Notes under the pieces: model-generated | What the model was told of the DNA's origin: nothing | The model's input: the letters and a program-made list of their open reading frames with translations, nothing else | Databases searched by the model: none | Position numbers and translations under genes: made by a program | Shown here: piece by piece, positions 1 through 8,941 of the stretch | How positions within the stretch are numbered: the first letter of the stretch is position 1 | Layout of the letters: each line of letters begins with the position of its first letter | Source: Diacronema lutheri | Lineage: Eukaryota; Haptophyta; Pavlovophyceae; Pavlovales; Pavlovaceae | Direction: 5' to 3' | Length of the DNA stretch: 64,000 bases | Assembly (NCBI GenBank): GCA_019448385.1 | Contig: JAGTXO010000005.1 | Location: forward strand, 1,302,001-1,366,000

Positions 1-1
1 G

Positions 2-3000
2 TTGGCCGCCGAGTCGTACACTTTTGCCGATGACGGCGAGCTCTACTTTGAGAAGATGGTCGCTTTCGTCTCGCGGCTGCTCGCCGAATGGACGCGGCGC
101 GGCGTGACGCACTCCCTGACGCTCGTGCTCTTCGCGCGGCGGGTGCGGCCGGCGGGAGGGGCAGGCGGCGGCGAGGGCGAGCCGACAGACCTCTTCAAGG
201 TCGTGTGCGACCGCAAGACGCTCGTTGATTGGACGCAGCTCGTCCGGCTGCTCAAGGCCGAGGTGCTCCGCTTCTTGCCGTGCGCGCAGTGGCGCGCGGG
301 CGTCGGCGGCGCGGCCGCGGCGGACGGCGCGAGCGGGTGTGCGCGCGCGGGCGAGCGCTCCGCGCCGGGAAGCCCGCTCGTCGGCGCCGCCTCTGCCGCG
401 CCGCGCGCCTCCGCGTGGAGCACCGGCGCGCGTGTCAATCTGAGCAGCGCGGCGTGTGGCAACCTTGTCGAAGCGCTCAATCTTTCCCTCGACGCGATCG
501 AGGAGCCTTTCCTCAACCGCGAGCTGAGCAAGACGGGGCAGCAGATTGTGCTCGTCTCGCCGTCGTCGGGCTATTTTGAGTGCCCCGCCGAGCTTCTCCG
601 ACTCACCTCCGCGCGGATGGAGGCGAGCGGCACGGGCTGTGACCTCGTCTGCTTGGGCAGACCACCACGCCACACAGTGCCGCTCATCCTTGCGACAGTG
701 CGCGCGCAGGGCAAGGAGGGCGGGAGCAGCGGCGGCAGCGCGAGCGGGCCGTCCTCGCCGCTCCTCGGGCCGACCGCCGCCGCCCACGTCGCGCACGCGA
801 CCGTACCGACCGGCGGCACGTGCAGCGGCGGCGGCGGCGGTGGTGGCGGCGGTGGCGCCACGCCGGCTGGCAACGGTGGTCGCCTCGGCTTCGAGTTGCA
901 CTCGCCGGACTGGCTCAACACGATGTTTACCGACCCACCGCTGCCGTTCAATCCCGCCGCGTCGCGCGCCGTCGCAGCCGTCACCTCCGCCAACACCCTC
1001 GACCTGTCGCGCGCGTCGGAGGATGGTGAACGCGGTGGTGACCGCGGCGGAGGTGACCGCGACGACGGTCATGTGCCGCACGCGCTGCGCGGCTGCGCCG
1101 ACGGCTCGCCGCCGCACGCGCGGCGCGCGCGCACACTCGTTTGGCCGCTCGCAACGAGGCAGCCATGCGAGCCGCCACACGGCGCAGAGTTGATCGACAC
1201 GGCACAGAGCGACGTGGGCATGTTCACGCGCGCGTGCGCGGCCGGCGCGAGCGCGACTGTCGCCGCGGCGGCGGTCGCCGCGGCCGCGCTTGCGGAGGGG
1301 CGGCTGTGCGAGATGCCCGCCGGTGCGCGCAGGGTGCCGCTGCTCGTCGGCCGCACGTGGCCCGCCATGACCGCGCACGCGGCCGCGCCCATCTTTCGCC
1401 AAGCTGAGCATACGCACACGGACGATCGAGGGAGGGAGGCGTGCGGGCCGGGCGGCACGCCGAGCCCTCAGCCAAGCGGAATGCGGCGCAATGGAAGCCA
1501 TCGCTTCTATTGCGCGGGCGCGGGCGGCGGCAGCGGCGGGCTCAACGCCGCTGTGGCGGGCGGCGGCGTGCCCTACTCGCGCTCAGCCACGTTCTTGCCT
1601 CTCGATCTGCTCCCGCCGTCCACGCCGCCGCTCCCGCCCTTTGGCGCAGCAGCGGCCGCCGCGGCGGTGGCCGCCGGCGCGGCGGCGGGTGGCGGCGGTC
1701 GCAGCCGGCACGCAGCGCCCGCTGGCCCGGGCGCGTGCGCGCCGCACGCGATGCTCACCGCGGCGGCTGGCGCGTGCGACTTTGCGCGCCGACGCGACGA
1801 GGGCGCGTGTGGCGGGTTGGACGGGAGCGAGGGCGCGCTGCTCTGTTTTGCCGAGAACGCGCTCGGCGCGTCGGTGGAGCCCTCGCTGCTTGCCGCGCTC
1901 GAGCACGGCGCGCAGGGCGGCGGCCCGCCGGCCAGCTGGCAGCACGGTCGGCTCGCCGCGCCGACGGCCAACGCGAGCACTCGCACGACGGCTCAGCCTC
2001 ACGAGACGGGTGCCGCCGGTCGAATGCACGGCCTGTGCACGGGCGCCATGTGCATGAGCGCGCTCGCGGCTGGCGGCGGCTCGAGCCCCGAGACAAGTGC
2101 ACCGTCTATTGGCTCGGCTTCGTCCACGTCGCTCACCGAGCAGCTCGCGTCCGCCGACGCGTGCGCCGCCGCCTCGCCGCCCGGCGCGCAAGCCGAGCAT
2201 GCGACGGCGCGGCCGCGCGCCGGCTCGCTCGTCGCGTGCTACCCGCCGCCCGTTAGCAGCCGCTGCTCGCGCGGCGCTGGCAGTTACAGCAGCGGCGGGC
2301 TCTTCGCGCCCGCCGGCGCCGCGCCCGTCCTGCCCGCCGCGGCGGGCCAGCCGGCGCACGCGCACCAGCCGCTGCCGCACCTGCCAACGCACCGCGGCCT
2401 GCTCGCACCCGTGCCCAACGCGGAGCGCGTGAGCGTGGCGGTGCGCGGCCTGCCGAACGGCGGCGGCGCGGGGTGCGGCGGCGCATGCACCGCATCCGCG
2501 CCGCTCAACATGGACAGCGGTTGGTGTGCCAAGCCGTGCGGCGCGCCGCATGTCAACCCCATCACACCGAGCCCGTCGTCATCGCACCTGCATAGCCTGA
2601 TCTACGCGCACAAGAGCGCGCACAGCGGGCTGCTGCGCGAGCCGACGGCGCACTCATGCCTGTCGGCCGACGCGTGCGTGCCCTTCAACCCGCTCGAGAG
2701 CCAGCCCGCGCCCGCTGGCCGGCTCGAGCCCAAGGGCGGTGCGCGCGCGGTGACCGCGCGCCAGTGGCTGCACGTCGTCTCGTCGTCGCTCTACTCGCCG
2801 TCGGAGCGGATGTGGCTGTCGCTGTGCGAGCCGGCGCTGCTGCCGCTCAGGACGGACGAGGTGCCGCCGCTGCTCGTCCACGAGGACCTGAGCTTCGACC
2901 TCGCCTCGCACACCGTCGACTCGTCGCTTCTGCAGCCGCCGAGGCGCGGCGCCGAGGTGCGCGCGCTGCTCGACGAGCTCATCTGCCAACGGCTCGAGCA

Positions 3001-4399
3001 GGACTTTCAGCTGATCGCGCAGCCGGAGCAGCCGGACCGCGCCGCACAGCTCGGCGCGCCGGCGCCCGGCGGCGCCGGCGTGCCGTCCGCGCCGCCGCAC
3101 TCGTCGACGCCGGCGCGCGCGCCCACGTGCGTGGCGGGCGGCATCTCGTCGGCGGAGGCATCGTCGAGTTTCTACTTGTGCATGGGGCACTCGTTCCACC
3201 TGCTGCAGCTCAAGGCGAAGGAAGACGGCGTGCACGCGGACATCAGCGTTACCATGTACCGCAAGAAGCGCGCCGAGCAGCAGCTGCAGTGCGCGTACGC
3301 GTGCCACGTGTGCGGCGCCGACCACGACGGTTATGAGCCGCACGCTGCGACCTTCCGCTCGCGCCAGGGCGCGCTCTTCAACTGGAACCACCTCGACTTC
3401 ATGGTTGCCGGCTGGATCGCGTGGGGCGAGCACGAATGGATGGAGAGCCGCGTCGTCGCCTTCGTCCTCCTCTCGCGCGAGGGCGGGCGGCGCGCCAACG
3501 GTGCGGCGCGCGGCGACGCGCCGCTGTCGTCGCACCCGACCGACGCGGCTGGCGCGCGCACCGAGAGCGCGGCCGGCGGGGAGGAGGAGGAGGACGACGC
3601 GCTGCGCTCCATCGCGCTCGAGCCCGACGCCTTCCGCAAGTTTGTGCTCGGCATCGAGTCGCGGGTCGGCGTGGCGCGCGACGTTGCGATCAGCGACGCG
3701 CGGGCGCCATCGCTCAGCGTCCGGTCGCGCGCGCCGGCCGCCACCACGTCGCCTGCCGCACCGGGCGCGCGCGCGGCGGGTGCGGCGCGTGAGAAGCTCG
3801 CTCAGACGCTCACGTCCGAGGGCGCCGACGGGCGCGCGCTGAGCACCGTCGTCGAGATGGACCGGCAGATGGTGCCGTGGAGGGCATGGCGGCTCGCGTT
3901 TCGATGGCGGCTATCGGTTGGCGTGACGGTCGACGAGCTGCTCGCCTTCCTTCGGCGCAAGGCGCTGAATGCGGACGCGCGGCTCGTGCAGGTGCCCGCC
4001 GGCGACACGCACGTGCGTAGCGGCCGCGCGATGGGCGGCCCGTTCTCGCCCCCCTTCATCGTGCCGTGCGCGCACGACGTGCTGCCGTACGCGCTGCGCG
4101 CGCTCACGTCGGCGCACGGCGGCTTCGACTTTGTGCTCGAGCGCGAGGGCGAGCTGGGGCCCGGCGGGCCAGGTGCGCGCTACGTGCAGCGCAAGGGCAT
4201 CGCCCTCGTCGAGGTGCGCGACGCGCGCTTTGCGTGGGTGAGCAACGCGCTGCACGCGCCGTCGGGTGACGAAGGCGGCAGCAAGGGCGGCGGCGGCAAG
4301 GTGCGCTCGTCGCTCGAGATGCTCGCAGACTTTCGGCGGCTTGTCGCGCTCGAGCACCAGCGCAGGCAGCCGCCCACGTCCCTGCGAGAGGTGGCGTAG
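2..4399 (+). CDS. DEPDC5: Iml1/DEPDC5-like GATOR1 subunit, 5' partial
   Basis: The 1,465 visible codons run in one frame without an intron to TAG at 4397-4399 and continue off the left edge; the first visible codon is TTG, so the true start is outside. In other eukaryotes Iml1/DEPDC5 is the GATOR1 subunit that contacts Rag GTPases and restrains TORC1 at the lysosome or vacuole when amino acids are scarce. The N-terminal part shows the Iml1 domain: GELYFEKMVAFVSRLL and VTHSLTLVLFARR at the start, then SKTGQQIVLVSPSSGYFE and GCDLVCLGRPPRHTVPL near residues 180-230. The C-terminal third has YLCMGHSFHLLQL, FNWNHLDFMVAGW and a likely DEP-type region near residues 1290-1350. The middle is low-complexity Ala/Gly/Pro/Ser/His insertion. 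The last nine codons lie inside a perfect palindrome. Family assignment is firm; the length is slightly short of the usual 1,550-1,600 because of truncation. Confidence 0.88.
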   Translation: MAAESYTFADDGELYFEKMVAFVSRLLAEWTRRGVTHSLTLVLFARRVRPAGGAGGGEGEPTDLFKVVCDRKTLVDWTQLVRLLKAEVLRFLPCAQWRAGVGGAAAADGASGCARAGERSAPGSPLVGAASAAPRASAWSTGARVNLSSAACGNLVEALNLSLDAIEEPFLNRELSKTGQQIVLVSPSSGYFECPAELLRLTSARMEASGTGCDLVCLGRPPRHTVPLILATVRAQGKEGGSSGGSASGPSSPLLGPTAAAHVAHATVPTGGTCSGGGGGGGGGGATPAGNGGRLGFELHSPDWLNTMFTDPPLPFNPAASRAVAAVTSANTLDLSRASEDGERGGDRGGGDRDDGHVPHALRGCADGSPPHARRARTLVWPLATRQPCEPPHGAELIDTAQSDVGMFTRACAAGASATVAAAAVAAAALAEGRLCEMPAGARRVPLLVGRTWPAMTAHAAAPIFRQAEHTHTDDRGREACGPGGTPSPQPSGMRRNGSHRFYCAGAGGGSGGLNAAVAGGGVPYSRSATFLPLDLLPPSTPPLPPFGAAAAAAAVAAGAAAGGGGRSRHAAPAGPGACAPHAMLTAAAGACDFARRRDEGACGGLDGSEGALLCFAENALGASVEPSLLAALEHGAQGGGPPASWQHGRLAAPTANASTRTTAQPHETGAAGRMHGLCTGAMCMSALAAGGGSSPETSAPSIGSASSTSLTEQLASADACAAASPPGAQAEHATARPRAGSLVACYPPPVSSRCSRGAGSYSSGGLFAPAGAAPVLPAAAGQPAHAHQPLPHLPTHRGLLAPVPNAERVSVAVRGLPNGGGAGCGGACTASAPLNMDSGWCAKPCGAPHVNPITPSPSSSHLHSLIYAHKSAHSGLLREPTAHSCLSADACVPFNPLESQPAPAGRLEPKGGARAVTARQWLHVVSSSLYSPSERMWLSLCEPALLPLRTDEVPPLLVHEDLSFDLASHTVDSSLLQPPRRGAEVRALLDELICQRLEQDFQLIAQPEQPDRAAQLGAPAPGGAGVPSAPPHSSTPARAPTCVAGGISSAEASSSFYLCMGHSFHLLQLKAKEDGVHADISVTMYRKKRAEQQLQCAYACHVCGADHDGYEPHAATFRSRQGALFNWNHLDFMVAGWIAWGEHEWMESRVVAFVLLSREGGRRANGAARGDAPLSSHPTDAAGARTESAAGGEEEEDDALRSIALEPDAFRKFVLGIESRVGVARDVAISDARAPSLSVRSRAPAATTSPAAPGARAAGAAREKLAQTLTSEGADGRALSTVVEMDRQMVPWRAWRLAFRWRLSVGVTVDELLAFLRRKALNADARLVQVPAGDTHVRSGRAMGGPFSPPFIVPCAHDVLPYALRALTSAHGGFDFVLEREGELGPGGPGARYVQRKGIALVEVRDARFAWVSNALHAPSGDEGGSKGGGGKVRSSLEMLADFRRLVALEHQRRQPPTSLREVA

Positions 4400-4766
4400 T
4401 CTCACGCTGAGACCTGCACCCATGCAGTTCACGTGCGCGATGAACTCCCCCCCCGGTCGATGAGCGATTACTACAACCGGTTTGGCACGGCTACGCAGCG
4501 AGTTGCTAGAGTGCGGGTCGCATTTTGTTGAGATAAAGTAGCAGACTATACGAGGCAGCTACCCCGACGTCGGGGTAGCTGCCTCGTATAGTCTGCTACT
4601 TTATCTCAACAAAATGCGACCCGCACTCTAGCAACTCGCTGCGTAGCCGTGCCAAACCGGTTGTAGTAATCGCTCATCGACCGGGGGGGGAGTTCATCGC
4701 GCACGTGAACTGCATGGGTGCAGGTCTCAGCGTGAGACTACGCCACCTCTCGCAGGGACGTGGGCG
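4371..4766. repeat. Perfect 396-bp palindrome
   Basis: The two 198-base arms, 4371-4568 and 4569-4766, are exact reverse complements with no spacer; the centre is GACGTC. The match even includes the eight-base C and G runs and ends at the next base on both sides. The left arm starts within the last nine codons of the Iml1-like gene, so a reversed copy of that gene's 3' end lies in the right arm. It could be a real inverted duplication or a fold-back sequencing or assembly artefact. Confidence 0.95.
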
Positions 4767-5004
4767 ATTACCCCGACGTCGTGTCGGGCGACGTCGTGTC
4801 CGGCGACGTGGTCGTGTCCGGCGACGTGTCCGGCAACTCGCTGCGTAGCCGTGCCAAACCGGTTGTAGTAATCGCTCATCGACCGGGGGGGGAGTTCATC
4901 GCGCACGTGAACTGCATGGGTGCAGGTCTCAGCGTGAGACTACGCCACCTCTCGCAGGGACGTGGGCGATTACCCCGACGTCGTGTCGGGCGACGTCGTG
5001 TCCG
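4631..5004. repeat. Direct duplication of the palindrome's right arm plus GACGTCGTGTC minisatellite
   Basis: Bases 4631-4802 recur as 4833-5004 with an offset of 202. The copy covers the outer part of the right palindrome arm and the flanking GACGTCGTGTCSGGC units. Between the copies, 4770-4832 is a short minisatellite of units like GACGTCGTGTCCGGC. A further partial copy of the arm's outer end (CTCGCAGGGACGTGGGCGA) begins near 5006. No coding capacity is evident here. Confidence 0.85.
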
Positions 5005-5272
5005 ACTCGCAGGGACGTGGGCGAGTCAGCTACCCCGACGTCGTGTCCGGCGAGGCGGGACCGGTGCTTTCCCGGGAGATAGGAAAGCATGGCGTCTCAC
5101 ATTCTTAGTGTGGGACGCGTGGCCGCGCAGGTGACTGGTGCACACAGTACCTGGCGGTGACGAACGTGCCGAGTGCTAGGTAGCTCGGGCGTCTCGGGTG
5201 ACATGCTATCATGCTGTGCCCGAGCGGAGAGAGCCAACTCCGTCACAAACTTCCCAGATCGAACTCGGGTTA
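5005..5272. other. Non-coding spacer in the rearranged patch
   Basis: About 270 bases between the direct duplication and the second hairpin. It holds the end of the GACGTC minisatellite and otherwise unique sequence of lower GC than the genes. A stretch near 5213-5275 faintly resembles tRNA A and B boxes, which I did not accept as a tRNA. I see no gene. Confidence 0.5.
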
Positions 5273-5358
5273 TGTTGAGATAAAGTAGCAGACTATACGA
5301 GTCAGCTACTCCGACGTCGGAGTAGCTGACTCGTATAGTCTGCTACTTTATCCCAACA
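5273..5358. repeat. Second copy of the foldback core (86-bp hairpin)
   Basis: Arms 5273-5315 and 5316-5358 are reverse complements with one mismatch (5278/5353). The arm sequence, beginning TGTTGAGATAAAGTAGCAGA, is the same as the central part of the large palindrome (4526-4611) apart from a few substitutions. Two independent copies of one perfect hairpin in otherwise different surroundings suggest a small foldback or MITE-like repeat family. Confidence 0.85.
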
Positions 5359-5365
5359 CATTTGA

Positions 5366-5415
5366 TGCAGCCCGTGTCGAGGAGCACCGTCAGCAGGTAC
5401 GCGTTGACCGCCACG
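5366..5415 (-). pseudogene. Fragment copied from the ABC1K kinase gene
   Basis: Read on the minus strand this encodes AVNAYLLTVLLDTGC, close to AINAYLTMLLDTGC of the intact ABC1K gene at about 10675-10724. The nucleotide match is about 85% with a three-base insertion. It has no surrounding kinase sequence and sits between a foldback repeat and the left end of an inverted-repeat element, so it is a stranded gene fragment. It keeps the same strand as its source. Confidence 0.7.
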
Positions 5416-5517
5416 TGGCTGCACCCTTCCATACAATCATATACAATCATATGGGGGGTTCGGCTAGTATTGGCCCGCCGCTAGCGTTGGCCCGCGTTCG
5501 TGTTTTTTGCGCGGGAG

Positions 5518-6899
5518 ATGCCCAAGTCCATGGGCGGCTCGAGCGGGCGGCTCAAAGGCCAGCTCGGCAGTGCCGCGCGCAACAAGGCAGCCGCCAGCAA
5601 GGCCGTGCGGGTCGATGTCGTCCAAGCACCGCGAGGGCGTCTCTCGACGGGCTCGGCGGGGTCGGCGGAGTCGACGCGGGCGGCGGCGGGCCCGGCGCTA
5701 ACACCGTCGGATGCGTTCGCCTTCATGCAGCGGGCGATCGCCGACGGGCAGCAGGCGGCGGCGCTCGAGGCAGAGCTCGCCCGCGTCAAGGCAGAGCTCG
5801 ACGTGCTCAAGACGGCGGAGGCGGCGCGCTCGGCGCGCTTGCGGAGAACGCTGTCGGCCGCGCCGGCCGGCCACACGCGCGGGCAGGGAGGGCTCTGCAG
5901 CCGCGCAAGCCACGGCTGTTCAAGCCGCACAAGATGGAGAAGCTCAACGCCGACGTGGGCTACTTCAAGGACGCCGAGGACTACCTGCAGTGGGACCTCA
6001 CTCGCCTGCTCCCGACACCGCCGGGCGCGGCGGACGTGGCCGCCACGAGCAGCGCGGCCGCGTGCACGCAGGCAGCCGCGCCCGCAAGTGCGCTGGCGAC
6101 TGACCCCGCTGCGGCTGAACCCGTTGCGCTCGCACTCGCCGCGCCTAGCGCCGCGCCGGCGCCGCCAGCCTCGGCCTCCGCAGCTGACGCCGCCCCGCGC
6201 GTGCCTGGCCCCGCGCCTGTCCTCTCGCACTTTGACGGACGGGGCGCGGTGCACGATGAGCAGCGTGCGACCCAGCTTGCTATCGAAGAGGCCAGGCGCG
6301 ACGTGGATAAGATCTTCGCGCTCAACCGTGTGCTCAACGACGTGCAGCAGCCAGCGGTGCCGCGGCCGACGGAGGCCATCGTCCGCACCAAGGCCGTGCG
6401 CGCCAACAATATGTACGGCTGCATCGTCGGCTCCGACGAGTTCACGGACGCGAGGGCGACGGTGGCGGGCGCTGCGATCAGCAACACCGCCAAGAAGGCG
6501 GCCACCGCGGCCACGTTCTGGGCCAAGCACCGCGAGGCCGTGCTGGCGGCGGAGGCCGATCTCGAGGCATCCGGCGGCGACCTGACCAAGCTGACCAACG
6601 CTGCGCAAAAGGCGCTCGTCACCTCGCGCACCGGGCGCATCTCCAAGGCCAAGGTCAAGAACGAGGGCGAGTTGCCCGCCGAGGTGATTGCGGCTCTGGG
6701 CGCGAGCGACACGACAATCATGCCCGAGGTGGTGTCGCCCGCGCTCGCCGGAATCGGCAGCTCTGTCGTCGCGCGCTGCTGCCCGTCGTGCGACATGATG
6801 CTTGTCGCGGGTCTGCCTGCGCCCGACGAGAATGGCCACATCTGGTGCGACGAGTGCGGAGGGGCCCTCAGCGGCGATGAGTCCGCGCCTGAAATCTGA
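5518..6899 (+). CDS. Unknown zinc-ribbon protein inside the TIR element
   Basis: Proposed exons 5518-5802 and 5901-6899 (427 residues). The 98-base intron runs GTGCTC to CTGCAG, joins two frames and leaves GAC|CCG in phase. The start is ATG at 5518 (MPKSMGGSSGRLKG). Residues 60-95 form a short Ala/Glu helix that could be a coiled coil, the middle is a low-complexity Ala/Pro linker, and residues 210-370 look helical. The C-terminus has a four-cysteine zinc ribbon: CPSC, then CDEC about 20 residues later. I recognise no DDE motif, HTH or nuclease. Being bounded by terminal inverted repeats suggests a role in mobility or DNA binding, but that is inference. A splice-free alternative would be a frameshift near 5880. 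Confidence 0.5.
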
Positions 6900-7013
6900 T
6901 TCTGGCTGCATCAGCATGCGGCCGCGACCGCGCCCGCGGCCACGGGCACCTGCCGCCAGCCGCCTGCCGCTGAGTGCCAGCCGGCTGCGCATGAGCGGTT
7001 GCGCGGCATACTA

Positions 7014-7249
7014 GCGGCTCATTGGTGGTCGAGTCGTGGTCCTTGAGCACTCTATGTTCGCTCAGTGTGGACTCGGCGAGGAGCCACGCGCAAGCAGCGC
7101 GTTCACGACTTCACGTGCGCCGCGTGACAGTGTCCACGCTCGACCACCACCACGACGGTGCGCGCGCGGCTGCGCGTGGCAGGCGCATCTTGCGTGGCCT
7201 CCGAGCGGTTCATTGGTGGTCGAGTCGCCGCCCTTGAGCGCTCTGCATG
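7014..7249. repeat. Pair of 43-45 bp direct repeats in the 3' part of the TIR element
   Basis: GCGGCTCATTGGTGGTCGAG at 7014 recurs at 7205 with one change, and the similarity continues for about 43 bases (CCTTGAGC.CTCT..ATG). The spacing is about 190 bases. They lie downstream of the zinc-ribbon gene and upstream of the right terminal repeat, where transposon subterminal binding sites often sit. The rest of 6900-7495 has no gene that I can see. Confidence 0.75.
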
Positions 7250-7562
7250 AAGCTGGGAAGAGGAGCGCGCTCAGCGCGCGCCATGCGCGCGCCCGGTCAG
7301 TGTTGGCCCAGAGGAGATTTTTTGGGTCAGTTTGGGCGCGCTGTCGCGGCGCGAGGTGAGCTCGGTGGCCGAGTTCGCCAGCGGCAAAGTTAGCGAGACG
7401 GACGTGCCCAAGCCGTTGCCGAAAGCGCGAGGTCTCACGCCCAGCCGGACGGGCGTCAGCCATGCTGGCGTTGCGACTGGTTTTGGCGGTTATCGTGGGC
7501 CAATACTAGCCGAACCCCCCATACTCATCCAATCATAGCTTTCAAAATCGGTTTTCGCGCCC

Positions 7563-8558
7563 ATGGCGTGCACGCCCGCGGAGGCGGCGCGGCTACTCGA
7601 GGAGATCGACGGGAGGCCAGCAGCCTCGCAGGGCGTGCGCGTTGAGGCGTTGCAGCCGCTGTGGAGCGGAATGGGCGGCGTCTTCCTGCTTGATGGGCGC
7701 GTGATCCTCAAGAAGGCTCTGTTCGCGCCGCCGGGCGTTGGCGGCCAAAACCCACTCTCCCTCGCGCGCTACACCGCAAGCTATCGCACGGAGGCGCGCT
7801 TCTACGAGCTGCACGCCGCGCGGCTGCTCGCGCCGCCGGTGAGCATCGAGCTCCCGCGCCCGCTGCGCGTGCGCTCGAGCTCGGATGGATGCCCCGTCAG
7901 AGCTCGAGCGGATGTCAACATCCGGATGGGAGGGGCGTTTACGCGCCGCCGCGCGCGCCATCGACGAGCGCTGCAAAGCCGACGCGATGCAGACATGCGT
8001 GCACGGCGACGCCGAATGGGCCAACATGCTCTTCCGGCGCGACGTGGACGGCCGCCTTGTGGCGCAGTTGTACGACTTTCAATTTGTTGGCCGTGCGCCA
8101 CCGACCAAGGTGAAATGGAAGGGCGTGGCGTGCGCGCCTGTCGTGTGCAGCACGCGCGTCGCGTCACCGGCGCATGCCTCCCGATGCCCGCCTGCGTCGT
8201 GCAGGACGTTGCCTACCTGCTCTACACCGCGACAGACGCGCCGTACGGCTCGGCGGAGGAGCGCTCGCTCGTCGCGCACTACCACGCGGAGCTCACGAGC
8301 GTGCTCCACGCACGCGGCATCGCCCCGCCCGGGCTGGCGGCGTTCGAGCAGTCGCTCGACGTGGCGTCGGCCGATCTGGCGCGGTTCCTTGTGGGCTGGG
8401 GATGGTGGGCGCGCCCGGGCCTCGCAGCGCGCACGCGCAAGCTGCTCGACGAGCTTGATGGTGGCACGCAGCTCTCGGCGAGCCTGTACGCCACAGCTCT
8501 CGCCGCGGCGCGGCCGGCCAGCTTTGGCCGCAGGGCGGGCCGTGGCGGGGCCGCGTGA
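7563..8558 (+). CDS. CHK/APH-fold small-molecule kinase gene, internally deleted
   Basis: Starts at ATG 7563 (CCATGG). The first part, to about 7880, gives an N-lobe: GMGGVFLLDGRVILKKALF and TEARFYELHAARLLAPP. A second part in another frame, up to 8109, gives the catalytic loop VHGDAEWANMLF and the metal-binding YDFQF. A clear intron, 8110-8204 (GTGAAA to GTGCAG, phase 0), joins PPTK to DVAYLLYTATD, and the C-lobe continues to 8558. These are hallmarks of the CHK (ecdysteroid/choline-kinase-like) family. Between N-lobe and catalytic loop about 100 residues usual for the family are missing and the frame changes with no usable intron. The junction near 7873-7912 has GCTCGAGC on both sides, suggesting a microhomology deletion. 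Probably inactive, or a decaying copy. Confidence 0.55.
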   Translation: MACTPAEAARLLEEIDGRPAASQGVRVEALQPLWSGMGGVFLLDGRVILKKALFAPPGVGGQNPLSLARYTASYRTEARFYELHAARLLAPPVSIELPRPLRVRSSSDGCPVRARADVNIRMGGAFTRRRARHRRALQSRRDADMRARRRRMGQHALPARRGRPPCGAVVRLSICWPCATDQGEMEGRGVRACRVQHARRVTGACLPMPACVVQDVAYLLYTATDAPYGSAEERSLVAHYHAELTSVLHARGIAPPGLAAFEQSLDVASADLARFLVGWGWWARPGLAARTRKLLDELDGGTQLSASLYATALAAARPASFGRRAGRGGAA

Positions 8559-8588
8559 CATGCGTCACGCGGCCTTCTCTAAGCCGCG

Positions 8589-8777
8589 AGTCGCGCCAGG
8601 CGCCCAGGCGCTCCGCGGCCTGCGCCGTGTCCTCGTCGGGCTGCAGCACGCTCGGCTGGGCAGGAGGCTGCACGCGCGCCGCGCCGGACAGCGACACGGC
8701 CGGTGGCGCGGACGCCGGAGCGTGCACGCCCTCGCCCCCGTCCCTCGCCTGCCGCTCGTCGTCCTCGCGCGCGCGCG
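8589..8777 (-). pseudogene. 189-bp fragment copied from the CEP120-like gene
   Basis: This stretch matches 12757-12945, inside the last exon of the CEP120-like gene, at a constant offset of 4168 with only a few changes near 8599-8605. It is in the same orientation as the source and has no flanking exons. The copy and the ABC1K fragment at 5366 preserve the relative order of their sources. The high identity suggests a recent event. The rest of 8559-8941 shows no gene. Confidence 0.9.
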
Positions 8778-8941
8778 GCGGGAGCATAGGGCTCGCCTGT
8801 TGGGCATCTGAGGGTGTACGCAGCCCCAGCGCAGGGCTCAAATGAGTGTTGTGTTTTCAAAAAAATGGTGGTCGAACAAGTCCGCCGCCCGACCAAACGG
8901 CGCGCGAAGGCAGCGCGCGTCTCCGCGCCGCGCGCGCGCGC

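Larger units (their letters stand above)
5450..7522. mobile_element. 2.07-kb TIR element flanked by TA, carrying one gene
   Basis: Bases 5452-5476 and 7496-7520 are perfect 25-base terminal inverted repeats starting TGGGGGGTTCGGCTAGTATT. Each is bordered outside by TA (5450-5451 and 7521-7522), as expected for a TA target-site duplication of the kind made by Tc1/mariner-like transposases. The left end has a subterminal repeat: GCTAGTATTGGCCCGC then GCTAGCGTTGGCCCGC. The single gene inside does not look like a known DDE transposase, so the element is either non-autonomous with cargo or encodes an unfamiliar mobility protein. This is a plain DNA-transposon-style structure. The exact class is uncertain. 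Confidence 0.7.

Noticed and set aside
5213-5275. A tRNA or tRNA-derived SINE (TGCCCGAGCGG and GATCGAACTCGGG resemble A and B boxes)
   Set aside because: The T-arm stem pairs poorly, the loop lacks TTCRANY and no acceptor stem or anticodon arm can be drawn.
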